Positions 9,734-21,166 of a DNA stretch of 64,000 nt are shown one piece after another. Within the stretch, counting starts at the first letter, position 1, and every line of letters begins with the position of its first letter. Source of the DNA: Laburnicola sp. R22_1 (Eukaryota; Ascomycota; Dothideomycetes; Pleosporales; Didymosphaeriaceae); NCBI GenBank assembly GCA_014281115.1, contig JACONQ010000001.1, positions 4,588,001-4,652,000 of the forward strand, read 5' to 3'. Below the pieces are notes generated by a model. That model did not search any database. It worked only from the letters and a program-made list of their open reading frames with translations, and was not told where the DNA came from. Position numbers and translations under genes: made by a program.

Positions 9734-11524
9734 AGCTCGGCTATATAGCTATTGATCACATAGGGTTCCTGATCACCCCACCGAAACGCGCACCCTGAAT
9801 AAAACAGGCGATATCTCTCAACAACGCTCTTATAATTGCCATTGAGTACACATAGATTCAAGCGCTACAGCTGCTGTAGCTACTGCAGCCCTTTCTAAAG
9901 CGCTTGATATAGTATATTTACGTTGCTAAGCTGCTAAAGCCTCAGCTGCGCGCATACCCTCCATAATAGTCTCTACCTCTGCAAAGCGTTAATTTGGGTC
10001 TATCTGAACGCGCTTTCGTGGCCGGTGAGAGCTAGTAGTCTGTAGATGATACTCAAGGCGTCTTTTCTCTAATTCTAGCCCTGCAGCTCTAGCATTTGCA
10101 GCTGCTAGCGCCTTACCTGCTTTTTATAGGAGGAGCTGGGTCCTACAACCTAGGTTTTCGAGGCTCTGGACGTCGCGCTGCGCCAAGTAGAGATCCTGAG
10201 GGCCTTAAGGGGTAGAGAGGAAGCTCTGAGGCTGCTGCTGAGGTTGCTGCTGAGGCGTAGGCGTTGTAGGCCTCTGAGAGACCTGCGACGAGCTAAGCAC
10301 GTGATTAATGTTGAATGGGCAGATACCAGCAGCCTGCTAACCAGCTCGAATCACACGCTCTGTGAAGCCTTCCTCCCTAGCTTAATAGTAGCAGGCAATA
10401 AAGCGCTCCTTCTTGACAGGCGCGGCGTCGTCGAGCGATGCGAGCTTCTGGATCTGGCGTCGGTAACTAGACTTAATTACCGAGAAAGGAGCGAGATCTA
10501 GAGGCTGTAGGACGTGAGAGGAGTGCGCAGGTAGGTATAGGAGCTCAATTCGATGCTGTTTACAGAGCCAGAGGAACTCAATATTAATATAGCTGCCATA
10601 GCCGTCAAGAATAAGCAGGCGGTACTGGCCGTTAGCTGGCGCCGTCTTAGGGATGAATATGCGCTGCAGTCACTCAACACCTATCGCATTTAACGTCCAT
10701 CTATTCTCAGAGGTTGTATAGAGCCAGTTAGGTATTAATTTGGCTGGGAACTAGGTAGTCTGTAGGCTCTGGCCCTTGAAGATAACTACGCAGCGCAGCT
10801 TCCGCCCTGTTGCCGATACGCACTTAATTATTAAGACCTACTCGCAATTCTCTGGCGACTTAATGTAAGCCTTCTTCTTTAATGCCCTAGCAAGGACTCT
10901 AGTGTTAGTACATACACCTAGCGCAATGCCAGTCTTATCTATATTATACGTATTCTCCGTCTGTATATTAAGTCGCTGTTAAGTCTGCTTATAGAGCTCT
11001 AGGAACGCGCGGAGCTGTTCTGGCGTAGCTGCCTTAGCTCTCTGGGCGTTAAGCTTCCGGCCTACTACTAAGGCGACGCGTGGCTGGCGCTTAATGAAGT
11101 GTGAGAGCCAGAGCTTGCCGACAGGCTAATTGTCGCCGTTTATGCGCAGAATTCGATTTGCCATCTCTCGCGCGCGAGCGTGTGGAGGAGGATAGCCGCG
11201 TGCGTCTTCTTTAAGGATCCATTCAACAAGGAAATCCTCTTGTAGAGGAGTTAATCGCTGCTGGTGTTAATAGCTGAGCGCGCTTGTTGTTGCGCCACGG
11301 AGTCGCGTTGATAGCGTAGATTAAGGGATATTGTACGCCTTTGCAGCTGCGCGTTGGCTAGAATAAAGACCTGCGTTGAAATCGCTGATAGCTGATTGTA
11401 TAGCTAGCTCACGGGCGTCCATTTTGATGAGCGTTGTTGAGAGATATCGCGTGTTTTGTTCAGGGTGCGCGTTTCGGTGGGGTGATCAGGAACCCTATGT
11501 GATCAATAACTATATAGCCGAGCT
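9734..11524 (-). mobile_element. pogo/Fot1-type DNA transposon 1
   Basis: Inverted repeats of roughly 95-100 bp occupy about 9734-9830 and 11428-11524, with outer ends AGCTCGGCTATATAG, flanked by TA. The element is 1791 bp, typical for fungal pogo elements. The insertion site can be compared with the uninterrupted element A at about 59915, where the flanks meet around CTTATAGA. The inverted repeats are nearly identical, so the element is younger than its host. Confidence 0.88.
9830..11422 (-). pseudogene. pogo-type DDE transposase 1 (degraded)
   Basis: ATG at 11422, stop at 9830-9832, 531 codons in one unbroken register. Residues 1-60 are a Psq/CENP-B-like helix-turn-helix (MDARELAIQSAISDF, ending STLSTRLRG). 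A second CENP-B-type helix region follows (LQEDFLVEWIL...VGKLWLSHFIKR). The DDE core has YNIDKTGIALG for the first Asp and LLILDGYGSY for the second, then HRIELLYLPAHSSHVLQPLD. The C-terminus is Gln-rich then charged. About a dozen in-frame stops, nearly all at Gln or Trp positions, make it inactive. The register itself is intact, so decay is by point mutation only. It would have bound its terminal repeats and cut and pasted at TA. Confidence 0.88.
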
Positions 11525-12088
11525 TATAGATAGAGTGGAACTCTGGCATGGCTATGTTGGTGGTAGCAGCGCGAATCTTTAGCGTGTACTTTTTAGCAAC
11601 GGCGAGTACTTCTTTAGGAACAACGTTGATGCCTAGATAGATAATAGGGCTTAGAGAGATAGTGGGGACTTTGTTAAGGACAACCTTAATGTGGCAATAG
11701 AGTAATAGTGTATTTAGTACGTATTACCCTTATCCTACTACTTATAAGAAATATACCTATTAATATGTTAACTTGTGTTGTTTGCGATAATCTGGATGGC
11801 GGTTTATAACTTAGAATGGCAGAGAAGAGATGGCTTATAGTATGGCTGCGCTGAAGTCTTATCTCCCCTAAAGTTCTAAGTAGCCTCTTTGTAAAGATTT
11901 TGCTTATGGGAGCAGCCCCGCGCCAAGACCGCCAAGCTCGCTTAGTAGTTCGAATGTGCTTTTTTTTGTCATTACCTTTTTTACGCTCTTTTTAATTACT
12001 AAGCAGGGGGCTCTACTTTTTTTATTATATTATTTAAGATAAAAGCCTTTGTCGTGCTACCCCTAGGTAGTTAATTTAACGCCACACA

Positions 12089-13121
12089 TAATAGGTAGAC
12101 CTAGTTATCTTATTTATTTAGGTAGCGATGTTAGGCAATTATATAACGTTGGATAAGAGGAAGACAAACGCTAATAAGGAGTAGAAATTAAGGCTCTAGA
12201 TAGAAGAAAGAGACATATAAGGTGGGCTTTTCTTTCTTTATTCTTTTCTCTCTTATTTTTTACTTTAAACATCTCTCTATATATGTCTCTTCTCTCTAGC
12301 TCTTTTCTCTTTTTATTAAGCTAATTCCCTATTTTATATAGTGCTAAATTGTGTTCCTTATTATATAATGTCTTATCTCTATATAATACTAACTTAGTGT
12401 AGATAATAGCGCTTATACTAGCGGGTCTTAACTAGCTAGGCCTTCCTAGCTTTAATACCACTATAGTAGCTCTTCTAGGCGAAAGAATGCGTATTACCCT
12501 CCTAACTAGTTCCTAGAAAAACTATATATTTATCTAGAGCATCTCTATTAATATAAGTTCCTCTATTCTTTACTTTTATATAAATACTAACTATAGAAAA
12601 TAGGCTAAGGAGTTGTGTATCGCATATCTATCTTTATATAATATTAATATTATTCTTATAGCTAGTATAAACCTACGTCTATAGGTTACTAAGCTTATTT
12701 AGTGTAAGGGCTACTTTCGCGCGCTTTTTATTTAGTTGCGTGGTGTCCTTAGGGGCACTGCATACACTTACTGCTATGGTAGTAGCTCTAGCCCTAGGCC
12801 CTTTACTAAGTGTTATATAGTAGCAAACTTTTAGGCAGAATTGTGCAGTTCTTATGTGTGGTAGAGCCATAGTGCTAGGTGTGATTATTACACAGAATAG
12901 AGCTAGATAGTAGGATAGACACTTCTAGACATTATTTATAAGTACTAAAATAAAAAACTCTTCTCTAAATAAATATGTGCTGTGTCTCTTCTCTTTCTGT
13001 GCAAATAAATAGATAGGAAAAAAAAGCGTATTTTTAAATAATATGTGCATGTAGAAAGAATTAAATAAATATATTGCGCAAAAGAATAAATAAATAATAA
13101 GGAAATAGTCCTATATAGAGG
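12089..13121. other. Copia 3' non-coding region
   Basis: This follows the element A insertion and continues the sequence found uninterrupted at 23.83-24.83 kb in the second Copia copy, in the same order. It holds pyrimidine-rich runs (CTTTTCTCTCTTATTT) near 12.24-12.31 kb. No coding relic is readable. Confidence 0.6.
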
Positions 13122-16100
13122 CTAGGAAGAGCTCGCGTGGGTAGGCTCAAGACAATTCACTAATGCTTTAATAGTGATTATTAAGGTGTTGCTAGAGATT
13201 AAGGACTCTAGAGTCTAGTTTGGGGCCTTCTTCGTATAGGCATTAGTAGGGTTGTCCTTCCTATTAATCTATCTAATCTTAGAGATTTTACGGTGCTTAT
13301 ATAATTCGTGAAGTAACATAATATTAATTATAAGGCGCTTCTTATTTATAGTTCCTAGTTATATAAGATAGTTATAAAGGGACTTCGAATCTGTATAGAT
13401 AACTATAGAAATTAGTAGTAGACTAAGCGTGCGTATAATCTTCTAGAGGATTATACTAATAGTAATAGTATTGTTAAACCCTCCTACTATACTATATAGC
13501 TTACTAGTAAGAACGCTTCTTATTACTCTCTTACACTTAGTTAAATTCTAGTATACAATATTTACTAGAGTCTTAAAGTTATTGCTATTATCTATATAAT
13601 GCTTATTGTCTAGAGCGATTAGAAATCCTAGCTATAAGCTTAGGTCCTTATTATTAGCAAATAAGCTATTAGTAAAGATAAATAACTTTGCGCGTTAAAG
13701 ATCCAATGGTATAAAGGTGAGACCGCGCTTACTATTATTAATTTGCCATTAGATTTGTGCATTTAATACCTTAATGTCTTTATATAAGGGTAATATAGTC
13801 TAAGCGACAATAGACAAATTGAATGCGGCTTCTAGTTGGCACATAGATACGATGTAGACGCCTCTCGCACGCTACTCTATATACTTCTAAGCGGCACCCT
13901 TGTCTTTAGGATTAATTATGCGAGGGCCCTTTGCTTGCCCTTTTTATATAAGAACTATAGTATTATATATAAGCCGAATTCTTCTACTATTAAACTTAAT
14001 AGGTTAGTCTTTAGTAAGGATAGTCTTGTCCTTTATATAAAAGGCTGCTTTTTTTTTAGCTCTTTTTCTTCTCTTTGTGCGAAGTTCTTATTAATAATGC
14101 TAAGAGTGTTATTTGTCTAAAGGCTAGTAATTTCAAAGGTGTGCTCTCCTTTATTAGTAATAAGTAGACATAGGTTATATAATAAAGTTATTATACTAAG
14201 TTTCTCTTTATAGTAGTTATAGTAGGTCTTAAATTAGTAAAGACCTAATTTAGCTACACTATAAAGTAATTGTATAATATAAAAGATTATGTCTTATAGA
14301 ATGTTTATGCGTAGTTTTTTAGATAGTCTAGTATAGAGTGTGTAGTTTAGTTTGTTAGTAGACTAAATATAGGCCTAGGTAATATCTTATAGTTTAAAAT
14401 GTATTTTGTATATTGCCTAAAGGCTTACTCCTAATATAAGGAGTAGGCGCTAGCTTATTCTTTAGATAGTAGGTAATTAGGTAAGAATTTTGTTCTTCTT
14501 CTTATTAAAGTGGCTAGTAAATATAAGGCGGAATTTCTTATATAGTTAAGTAGTTTTGCTCTTAACTTCTTATATAAGGCGGAGGTTAAAAATTCTACCC
14601 TTATGCTTAGATAGGTTAAAGAGAAGAATCTTAAATGTGCTATTAGCAATTAGAGCGTTTATCTCTATGTAGTCTAACTCTTTAAAAGGTGCTTTAGGTA
14701 TTGTAATTATACCTTCTATATAGAGCTTTAAAAATAGTTCTTTATTACTTATCTTCTTTTAGGAAAAGAATATAGCATTCTTTTTTAGGCGGCCTCTCCT
14801 TCTCTTTTTTAGAGAATCTCTTTATATAGGAGCGGCATTATTTGCTTTATATAATAGTGGGAATGTGTAATCTTCTTTATAATAGTATGGCTTAACTTGC
14901 GTATAGCGAAACTTTACTAGACTATTCCCTAGATTAAGGATTATATCTCTGTTCTTAATGTCCTTAATCTTATATAGGCCTGTCTATCTACCTTTCTCTC
15001 TCTAGACTATAACCTTAGATCTAAGTGGGAGCTTAAGGACTTTGTACGCTGCTAATAGACTATTATAGGTATTTAGCGTATAATTAATATTAGTCTTGTC
15101 CCTTTTCTTCTATAATATATTTATTGCCTTTTGTATAGCATTTGTACGTGTGATAATATTAGGCAATAGAGAAGAATCTATACTAATCCTAGGATATGCG
15201 CTAAAGACTAGTAGTGTAAGTATAAGGCTATCTAGGCCTATAGTATTATTAATAGCTTTTTTAGCTATCTAGATGATGTTCTCCTTATCTATATAATCTT
15301 CTAGTTTAGCCTTAAGAATATTAAAGGCTTTATAGAGGGGTGCGTGCAAACGCTTAACCTTCCCTATTACCTAATATGCTTCTATAGGCATCTGCCTATA
15401 GGTTGCGCTAATAATCTTTATGTAGTTTCTAAACTTATCTAATACAAAGTTTGTACCTAGGTTATATATAATATAGTTAGGTAGACCTTAGTAAACATTA
15501 ATCTAGTATCTATAAAGAGCTTTCCACGCATCTTATATAGATATTAATTTTAAGAAGATTGCAGCTTAAAATAATATATCTGTATCTATAATATATAGTA
15601 CGTCTCTAGTTCTAATACGTATAATATTAATAATAATCTTATAGTTAAAGTGGGTGTTATTCTTAATAGTAAACTTAAAGCTATGTGGGGCTTACTTATA
15701 TAATTAGTAGTGGTGGCAAAACTTCTAAATTTTATTTAGTATAGTAGTATTAACTTTATAGCCAGCATTAGTAAGTATTTTCTAAAGTCTTTCTATATAG
15801 GGATATTCGAATTATTAATAAAGGTAATATAGTTCTTATTTAGTAAAGAAAGACACAGTTTCTTTCTTACTAATATTAAAGAACGGGTGTCTCTATTTGC
15901 GTACAATAGGTATAGTTGTGTCGTTCTTTTATATAATAATATCTAGAATATTATTAAAGTAGGCACCTAGCTTATTAGTATTTGCTAGTAATAGTAGAAA
16001 TAGTGTTAAAGTATCTAGGATATAGTAGGTAACTATTCCTATTAAATTTATAATTCGTACGGTTCCTAGAGATCCTTATAGGTTATAACCTCCAAAGCTA

Positions 16101-18175
16101 ATATTAATATTACTAGGTGTCTAATTAATCTTTATATAAGAGTTCTCTTATACGTATGCCTCTAGCTATGCCTTGCTAATAGTAGAAATCCTTGCTACAC
16201 CTATGTCCCATAATTTACCTTAGTATATTATATAGTATTAATTTTTAAGAATAAACTATTCTGTACACTTCTCTAGCTCTATCTTATAGATGTGTTTGCT
16301 AGTTATGCAGTAAAGATAGGTAGTAGTAGTTAGGTAGAATACTTAATTATTGCTATTCTTATTATTTTTACTCTGCTTCTCTTCTTTATGCAAAGTAGAT
16401 TCCTTATTATTATACCCTTCTATATCCTAAATGTAGAACTGAATAGTTTCGTACGAAGGCGTTTTATTATTGTGCTCTTTATAGAAGGTAATATACTACC
16501 TTATCGCGTGGGTACGCTTATCGCACAAATAGTTAGAAGACTAATAACCTTTCTTATAGTACACAAAACACTTCTTTAGTCTTATATAAATATTATTTAA
16601 TTAGAATCTAAATCGCGATAATAATAGTATAAATTATTCGCGAAATCCTTATCTATAAGGGACTAGTAGTCTGCCTCTTTATATAGAAAAGTTATATTTA
16701 CGATTTGTATAGTATGTATTAGCCTCTTATAAGTACTAATTAGATTAGCAATTAATTATAACTTAGATTAACGCATAGAGATTAGCAAATAGAGCTTTAT
16801 AAATAGGCTTAGAGGTAAACATAGCCTACTCTAACTCTGGGTGTCTGTAGTATACTTATATAATAGTAGTATAGAGAGAAATTTTCCTAGTAAAGTCTAC
16901 ACCTAATACTCTTTGTGTAAGGATAAGCCTATTAATTATTATCTCTAGGACTTTGTGTAGACTCTTATTAGAGTTCTTGCGCTAGTATTATATAAAAGTT
17001 ATTATGGTCTAGTCTGTCTAATACTAGTTATAGTTAATAGTAGTGTTAAAGTAACTATTAAGTACTTTGTATAAGCACTTCTATAATTATCTAGAATAAA
17101 TAGTATAAAGGTAATACTGTGCCGCACGGCTAGTAAGAATATTTAGAAAGATGTCTAGATATTAATTCTTAGTAATATCTAGGCGTCTATATAGATCTAT
17201 AAAGATCCTAGTCTTATTTACTAAAATATTATATAGAGCTCTAGTATAGTTATTACCCTTATTTTATGTCTTTTAAAATTAAATTATCTTATTAGCTAGA
17301 ATTTTCTAAGGAGGTAGGTTATGCTTAGGTAAAAGCTTATATAGGTTAGATTATAGTATAGGCTCAGTCTGTATAGATTAGTATAGTGTCTATGATTTGC
17401 GTTTAACTAGTGGTGGCTCTATTCTATATAGCGTTTAATAATCGCGAGCAAGTAGGCAAAATAGTAGTTAGGTACTATGTACAAAGAGTAGTAGTTTATT
17501 TAGTTATTTATACAAATAGAATTGTCTTTAGTACTTATGCAAAGATTCTCTTAAGATGTCTATAGGGACCTATAGCTATGTAGGTGCCTATAGTAGTAGC
17601 GGCTTGCTTTGTTTAGGTTTGTGCGATTGCCTAACTAGCTTAGATATTTTTAAAATTAGCCTTAGTGTTTACGTATAAGGAGTTAAGCGAGCTAGTAAAG
17701 GTAGTATTATATAAGTAGTATCTGCATTACCTTAGGCTACTTTATATAGCTTGCTAGTATTTATGGCTCTAGTATCTATTCTTAGCTTAATACCCTTTTC
17801 TCTTATAACTACTACAAGCTCTCTCTTATACGCACAGCCTAACTCTAAAAAATAGTGTTCTTCCCATCCTTTAAAGTCTTCCTAGAATAACTCTAAGAAA
17901 GCTGTCCCTTTTTAGTATAATATATAATACTTAGCAATAGTATATGCCGCATACAATTGTATTTCTAACTAAGAAGAATTGTTTACTATATTAATCTTAT
18001 TATTCTAATATATAGGTTTTATTTCCTTACGTAGTATTTCCTCTAATATTTCTATTCCTTTAACATACTAATTATATAGTCTAGTATACTCAGGCATATT
18101 AGTGTTATCTTATAAGGCGATAGAGACTTTGTGCGAGGCGGTAGAGGCTTCTTACAAGATAGTAGGGGTAGCCAT
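13122..18175 (-). pseudogene. Copia gag-pol polyprotein (degraded)
   Basis: Reading the minus strand from ATG 18175 (MATPTIL): a gag-like part to about 16.6 kb; an integrase zinc region near 15.7-15.8 kb (motifs resembling FEYPYIERL...KFCHH); integrase core and the 'GKVKRLHAPL' segment near 15.35 kb; reverse transcriptase at about 14.8-13.7 kb; and a clear RNase H C-terminus at about 13.4-13.17 kb (TDSKSLYNYL, LGTINKKRL, DNPTNAYTK). The stop is at 13122-13124. Stops and frame breaks abolish function. The domain order integrase before reverse transcriptase is what defines Copia. Stretches of the integrase remain unusually readable. Confidence 0.85.
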
Positions 18176-18726
18176 TACGTGACTAGTTTATTTAATAGGT
18201 TGGTTATATAGAGAATTGCACTTTATTAGAGTTTATTATTATCTAACTATGTCTTTGTATAGTTACTAGTAGTGTGCTTAGTGCACTATCTCCTCTTAAA
18301 TCTTATATAGTAGCGATATCTACTTACTAACTTAATAAAAGAGTTAATCTACTATTCCGATAAATAAGGATAGGTTTTGTATATTTTATACAATCGCTTC
18401 CTATGTTTTATATAGTAGCAATATCTACTTACTAACTTTATAAAGGTTTAATCTGCTATTCTCTTACGTATAGAGGATAGGGTATAGCAAAATAAAATAT
18501 ATAGCTAATAATATCTTATATAATCGCTTCCTTTGTTTTATATAGTAGTAATATCTACTTACTAACTTTATAAAGTTTTTAGTCTACTATTCTATTATAT
18601 ACAAAGGATAGGGAATATAAAATAAATTATATAGCTAATAATAACTTGTGCAATCTATCTTTACTCTTACTAATTTACAGTTAAGAGTTAGTTAACTACT
18701 AATTAGTGTTAAATAGGTACTCTATA

Positions 18727-20283
18727 CGAAGGAGCCTTTTAAAAGTCCTTGCTAACAGGGGTATCAGGGCCAAGTTAGCCACATACCTAATTAGGAACCG
18801 TCTCCGAGCTTACGTGGCCTCTACACTCTTGGCTATTTTCCTTGTGCCTCTATCCTTAGTACTCTATATAGTACTCTATATATCTCTACAATCTTATGGC
18901 TCCCTACAATATCCCTACCTGTGCGCTTATTGTTACCCTTAAGGCTACTAGCAAATCAAGTAATGAGATCTATGAGTTAACAACAATTTCGACGCGAACA
19001 ATCAATTTAATATACAGCCGAGCTATCGCACGGGGATTCGACCCAGTCCTACAGCCACTTAAGATTTATAATGGCTATCTTAAAGATGCTTCGCGCTCTG
19101 GCAGGCCGTTAAAGCTAGCTACAGTCTCTAAGAGAGTTGTTAACACTATACGCACCAACCGCTTTAGATAGGAGAAATTATGCGCTAATATCGCTAGGAC
19201 GCTTAGTTAATAAGAATTTAAGATATTAGCTACCTTAGTATAGAGGATCCTGCGGGCAGCAGGATTTAGAAAGACTAAGCCAACGAGGAAGCCTGGGTTA
19301 ACGAAGAAGATAAAGAAGGATTAACTTAACTAGTATCTTTAACATTAAAATTAGATAATAGAGGATTAGAAGAATGTTATTTAGTCTAATAAGACGTTAG
19401 TTATTCTTCTTTATAGAAGGGGAGGATACTAAATATAGCAGAAGGCAGATGAGGCCTTTATACGCAGCTATATCCAGAAGAGATAAAAAGGCTACTCTGA
19501 ATTTATATTCTAGACTTGCTTCTTATATAACTGGCGAGGGTCCTGTTACTACTAGATGCTAGAGACAAAGAAGGAGAAAGAGGTTGCTATTTAGAGGATT
19601 AAGAAATTAAATAAGAAAATGGAGCCTATTATAAAGAACTAGTAGGAGCTTAAAACTAGTATCTAGCGTCTAAGTCTGCGTACAAAGCCTGGCCGACGAC
19701 CTTAATAAAAGTGAAACACCCAGACTGGCAAGCTTAGCTGGGGCTAGGGATTAGGAATTAACTAGTATTAATATTAGTCAACTATCTTATACCCAGAGTT
19801 AATTCCTTTTGCAAAGCAATGTTAAACTAAATGGCTAGGAACAGTTAATTAAGAGAATAAGGCATCTGCCTATAATTACTACATACAGAGCTATGTATAT
19901 AGCTAGGAGGGCGTTTAGTAGTTACTCTAGTATGGGAACTCACCTAATTTAAACGCAATTAAGTCCTACTAGCCATGGATAAAGAGGCGTACTACAAAGA
20001 AAGGAGCACTAAAGAGCTAAGTAGAGGCAGTACATATGTGGGAGCAGTGCTAGGAGAAGCTACCTTAGGATAAGATTTAGGCATAGATTGAACGTATTCC
20101 TATCTATATTTAGAAGATTATTAAGTTAGAAGGCGGCAATGAGTATAAAGAAGGTCGAAATATTAGGAGAGTTAGATAGCTGCTGCATAAATTAGATGTA
20201 TTACTACATTTAGAACACCCCTATCGTGTGGCTAACTTGGCTCTCATACCCCTATTAGCAAGGACTTTTAAAAGGCTCCTTCG
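18727..20283 (+). mobile_element. Tc1/mariner element 1
   Basis: Ends CGAAGGAGCCTTTTAAAAGT in inverted orientation, with similarity continuing about 60 bp inward to GCCAAGTTAGCCACA. Flanking TA at 18725-18726 and 20284-20285. The empty site is visible in the other LTRs, for example TACTCTATAGCTAGC at about 23.23 kb. Length 1557 bp. It is only moderately RIP-mutated. Confidence 0.88.
18896..20179 (+). pseudogene. Tc1-type DDE transposase (degraded)
   Basis: Frame starts at ATG 18896 (MAPYNIPTCAL) and is open for 91 codons covering a helix-turn-helix region (SSNEIYELTTISTRTINLIY, then SGRPLKL). After a TAG it continues in the same register to TAG 20177-20179, 427 codons in all. Recognisable segments: NVI-stop-SNKT (originally SDE, first catalytic Asp), YRRGGY, KPGRRP, ENKASAYNYY (originally ED.APAHN, second Asp) and GNSPNLNAIKSYW (originally SPDLNAIE.CW, third acidic residue). 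Catalytic residues have been altered by G-to-A change. Stops lie at Trp and Gln positions. This DDE family is common in ascomycetes as a Tc1-like element. Confidence 0.85.
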
Positions 20284-21035
20284 TAGCTAGCTATATAGAC
20301 ATCGAATTCTAATCCTCTATACTGGTAAGCGTGGAGGGTATACGGGGCAATCGTACGAGGAAAGAAAATAATATAATAGAACAACTTAGTATTAATTACT
20401 TATCTCTAGAGAGAGTGCGGATGAAAAGAAGAAGATCCTATAGCGTACGGGCCGCGGCGCACGGGCATTACGTAATCTCCACGGGATGCCATTGTGCGGC
20501 AATATTAAAACCTTAACACCCTTAGGTGCCCTTGTCTGTACAGTGTACGGACATTAGTACTATATTTTTATATAATAATATTACGTAATATATATAATAA
20601 CTAGTAAAATAAAGAGTTTTTTATTAATTACTAACTAATTACGTAATAAAAATAGTATTTTTAAATTAAATAATTAAAGACTAGTATTGTCTTTATAAAT
20701 CTATTAAAAAAATTAAAATTATAGATTTACTAGTAAACAAGTTATAAAGCTTTAGAAAAATTACTTATTTAGGCTATTTGTGCACATCTACGCAAGTCTA
20801 CGCATGTCTATACATGTCTAAGCATTTTTGTGCTAGTAAATTACTTGTGTAAAAATACGCACAAATGCGTAAGTCTGTGCAAGTCTACGCACAATTTGCA
20901 TCGTTAAGCAGAAAAACTTTTCTAATATATTAAAGTATATATAGGATAGCCTAGTAAATTAAAAAAAGAAGGTTATAAAGCTTTTATATATAGTGTAGAG
21001 TAAAATAAGTATAAGTTGCAATATATAGATATTAT

Positions 21036-21166
21036 CCTTTTTTTTATTATTACCTTTTTTACGCTCTTTTTAATTACTAAGCAGGGGGCTCTGCCTTTTT
21101 TATCATGTTATTTAAGATAAAAGCCTTTGTCGTGCTACCTCTAGGTAGTTAATTTAACGCCACACA
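21036..21166 (+). mobile_element. Element A, 5'-truncated copy (131 bp)
   Basis: Only the last 131 bp of element A, ending ACGCCACACA, flanked by a direct repeat TAGATATTAT (21026-21035 and 21167-21176). It contains the conserved block AAGCAGGGGGCTCTG and the hairpin CTACCTCTAGGTAG. Confidence 0.75.

Larger units (their letters stand above)
9203..12088 (+). mobile_element. Element A, long copy 1 (retroposon-like), interrupted by pogo
   Basis: Begins CGTCGGCTTGCC and ends ACGCCACACA, flanked by a direct repeat TAATAGGTAG (9193-9202 and 12089-12098; 11 bp if a preceding A is counted). The uninterrupted homologous Copia sequence at about 23.83 kb shows the empty site. Removing the pogo element at 9734-11524 leaves about 1.1 kb, close to the 1202 bp of long copy 2 at 59354-60555. 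There are no terminal inverted repeats. Near the 3' end is the small palindrome CTACCCCTAGGTAG, present in every copy. It carries an 80-codon frame at 9460-9699. Class is inferred; see findings. Confidence 0.7.
8575..20553 (-). mobile_element. Complete Ty1/Copia LTR retrotransposon, nested and RIP-degraded
   Basis: The element is bounded by two 288-bp LTRs (8575-8862 and 18707-20553 with a Tc1 element removed) and flanked by the 5-bp duplication TTAGT at 8570-8574 and 20554-20558. The coding strand is minus, so the right LTR is the 5' LTR. The gag-pol relic lies at 13122-18175. Two insertions lie inside: element A at 9203-12088, in the 3' non-coding part, and the Tc1 element in the 5' LTR. 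Without them the element would be about 7.5 kb. The original TG at the left end has become TA, consistent with RIP; the right LTR keeps TGTTAA. The surrounding DNA appears to be a hAT element. Confidence 0.88.
18707..20553 (-). repeat. Copia 5' LTR (right copy) containing a Tc1 insertion
   Basis: Starts TGTTAAATAGG and ends TACGGACA. After removing 18727-20283 and one TA it is 288 bp, identical in length to the left LTR. It retains many more C and G bases than the left LTR. Confidence 0.88.

Noticed and set aside
9203..12088. Element A as a Mutator-like DNA transposon because of 10-bp duplications
   Set aside because: There are no terminal inverted repeats, duplication length varies from 10 to 14, and copies are 5'-truncated with one fixed end.
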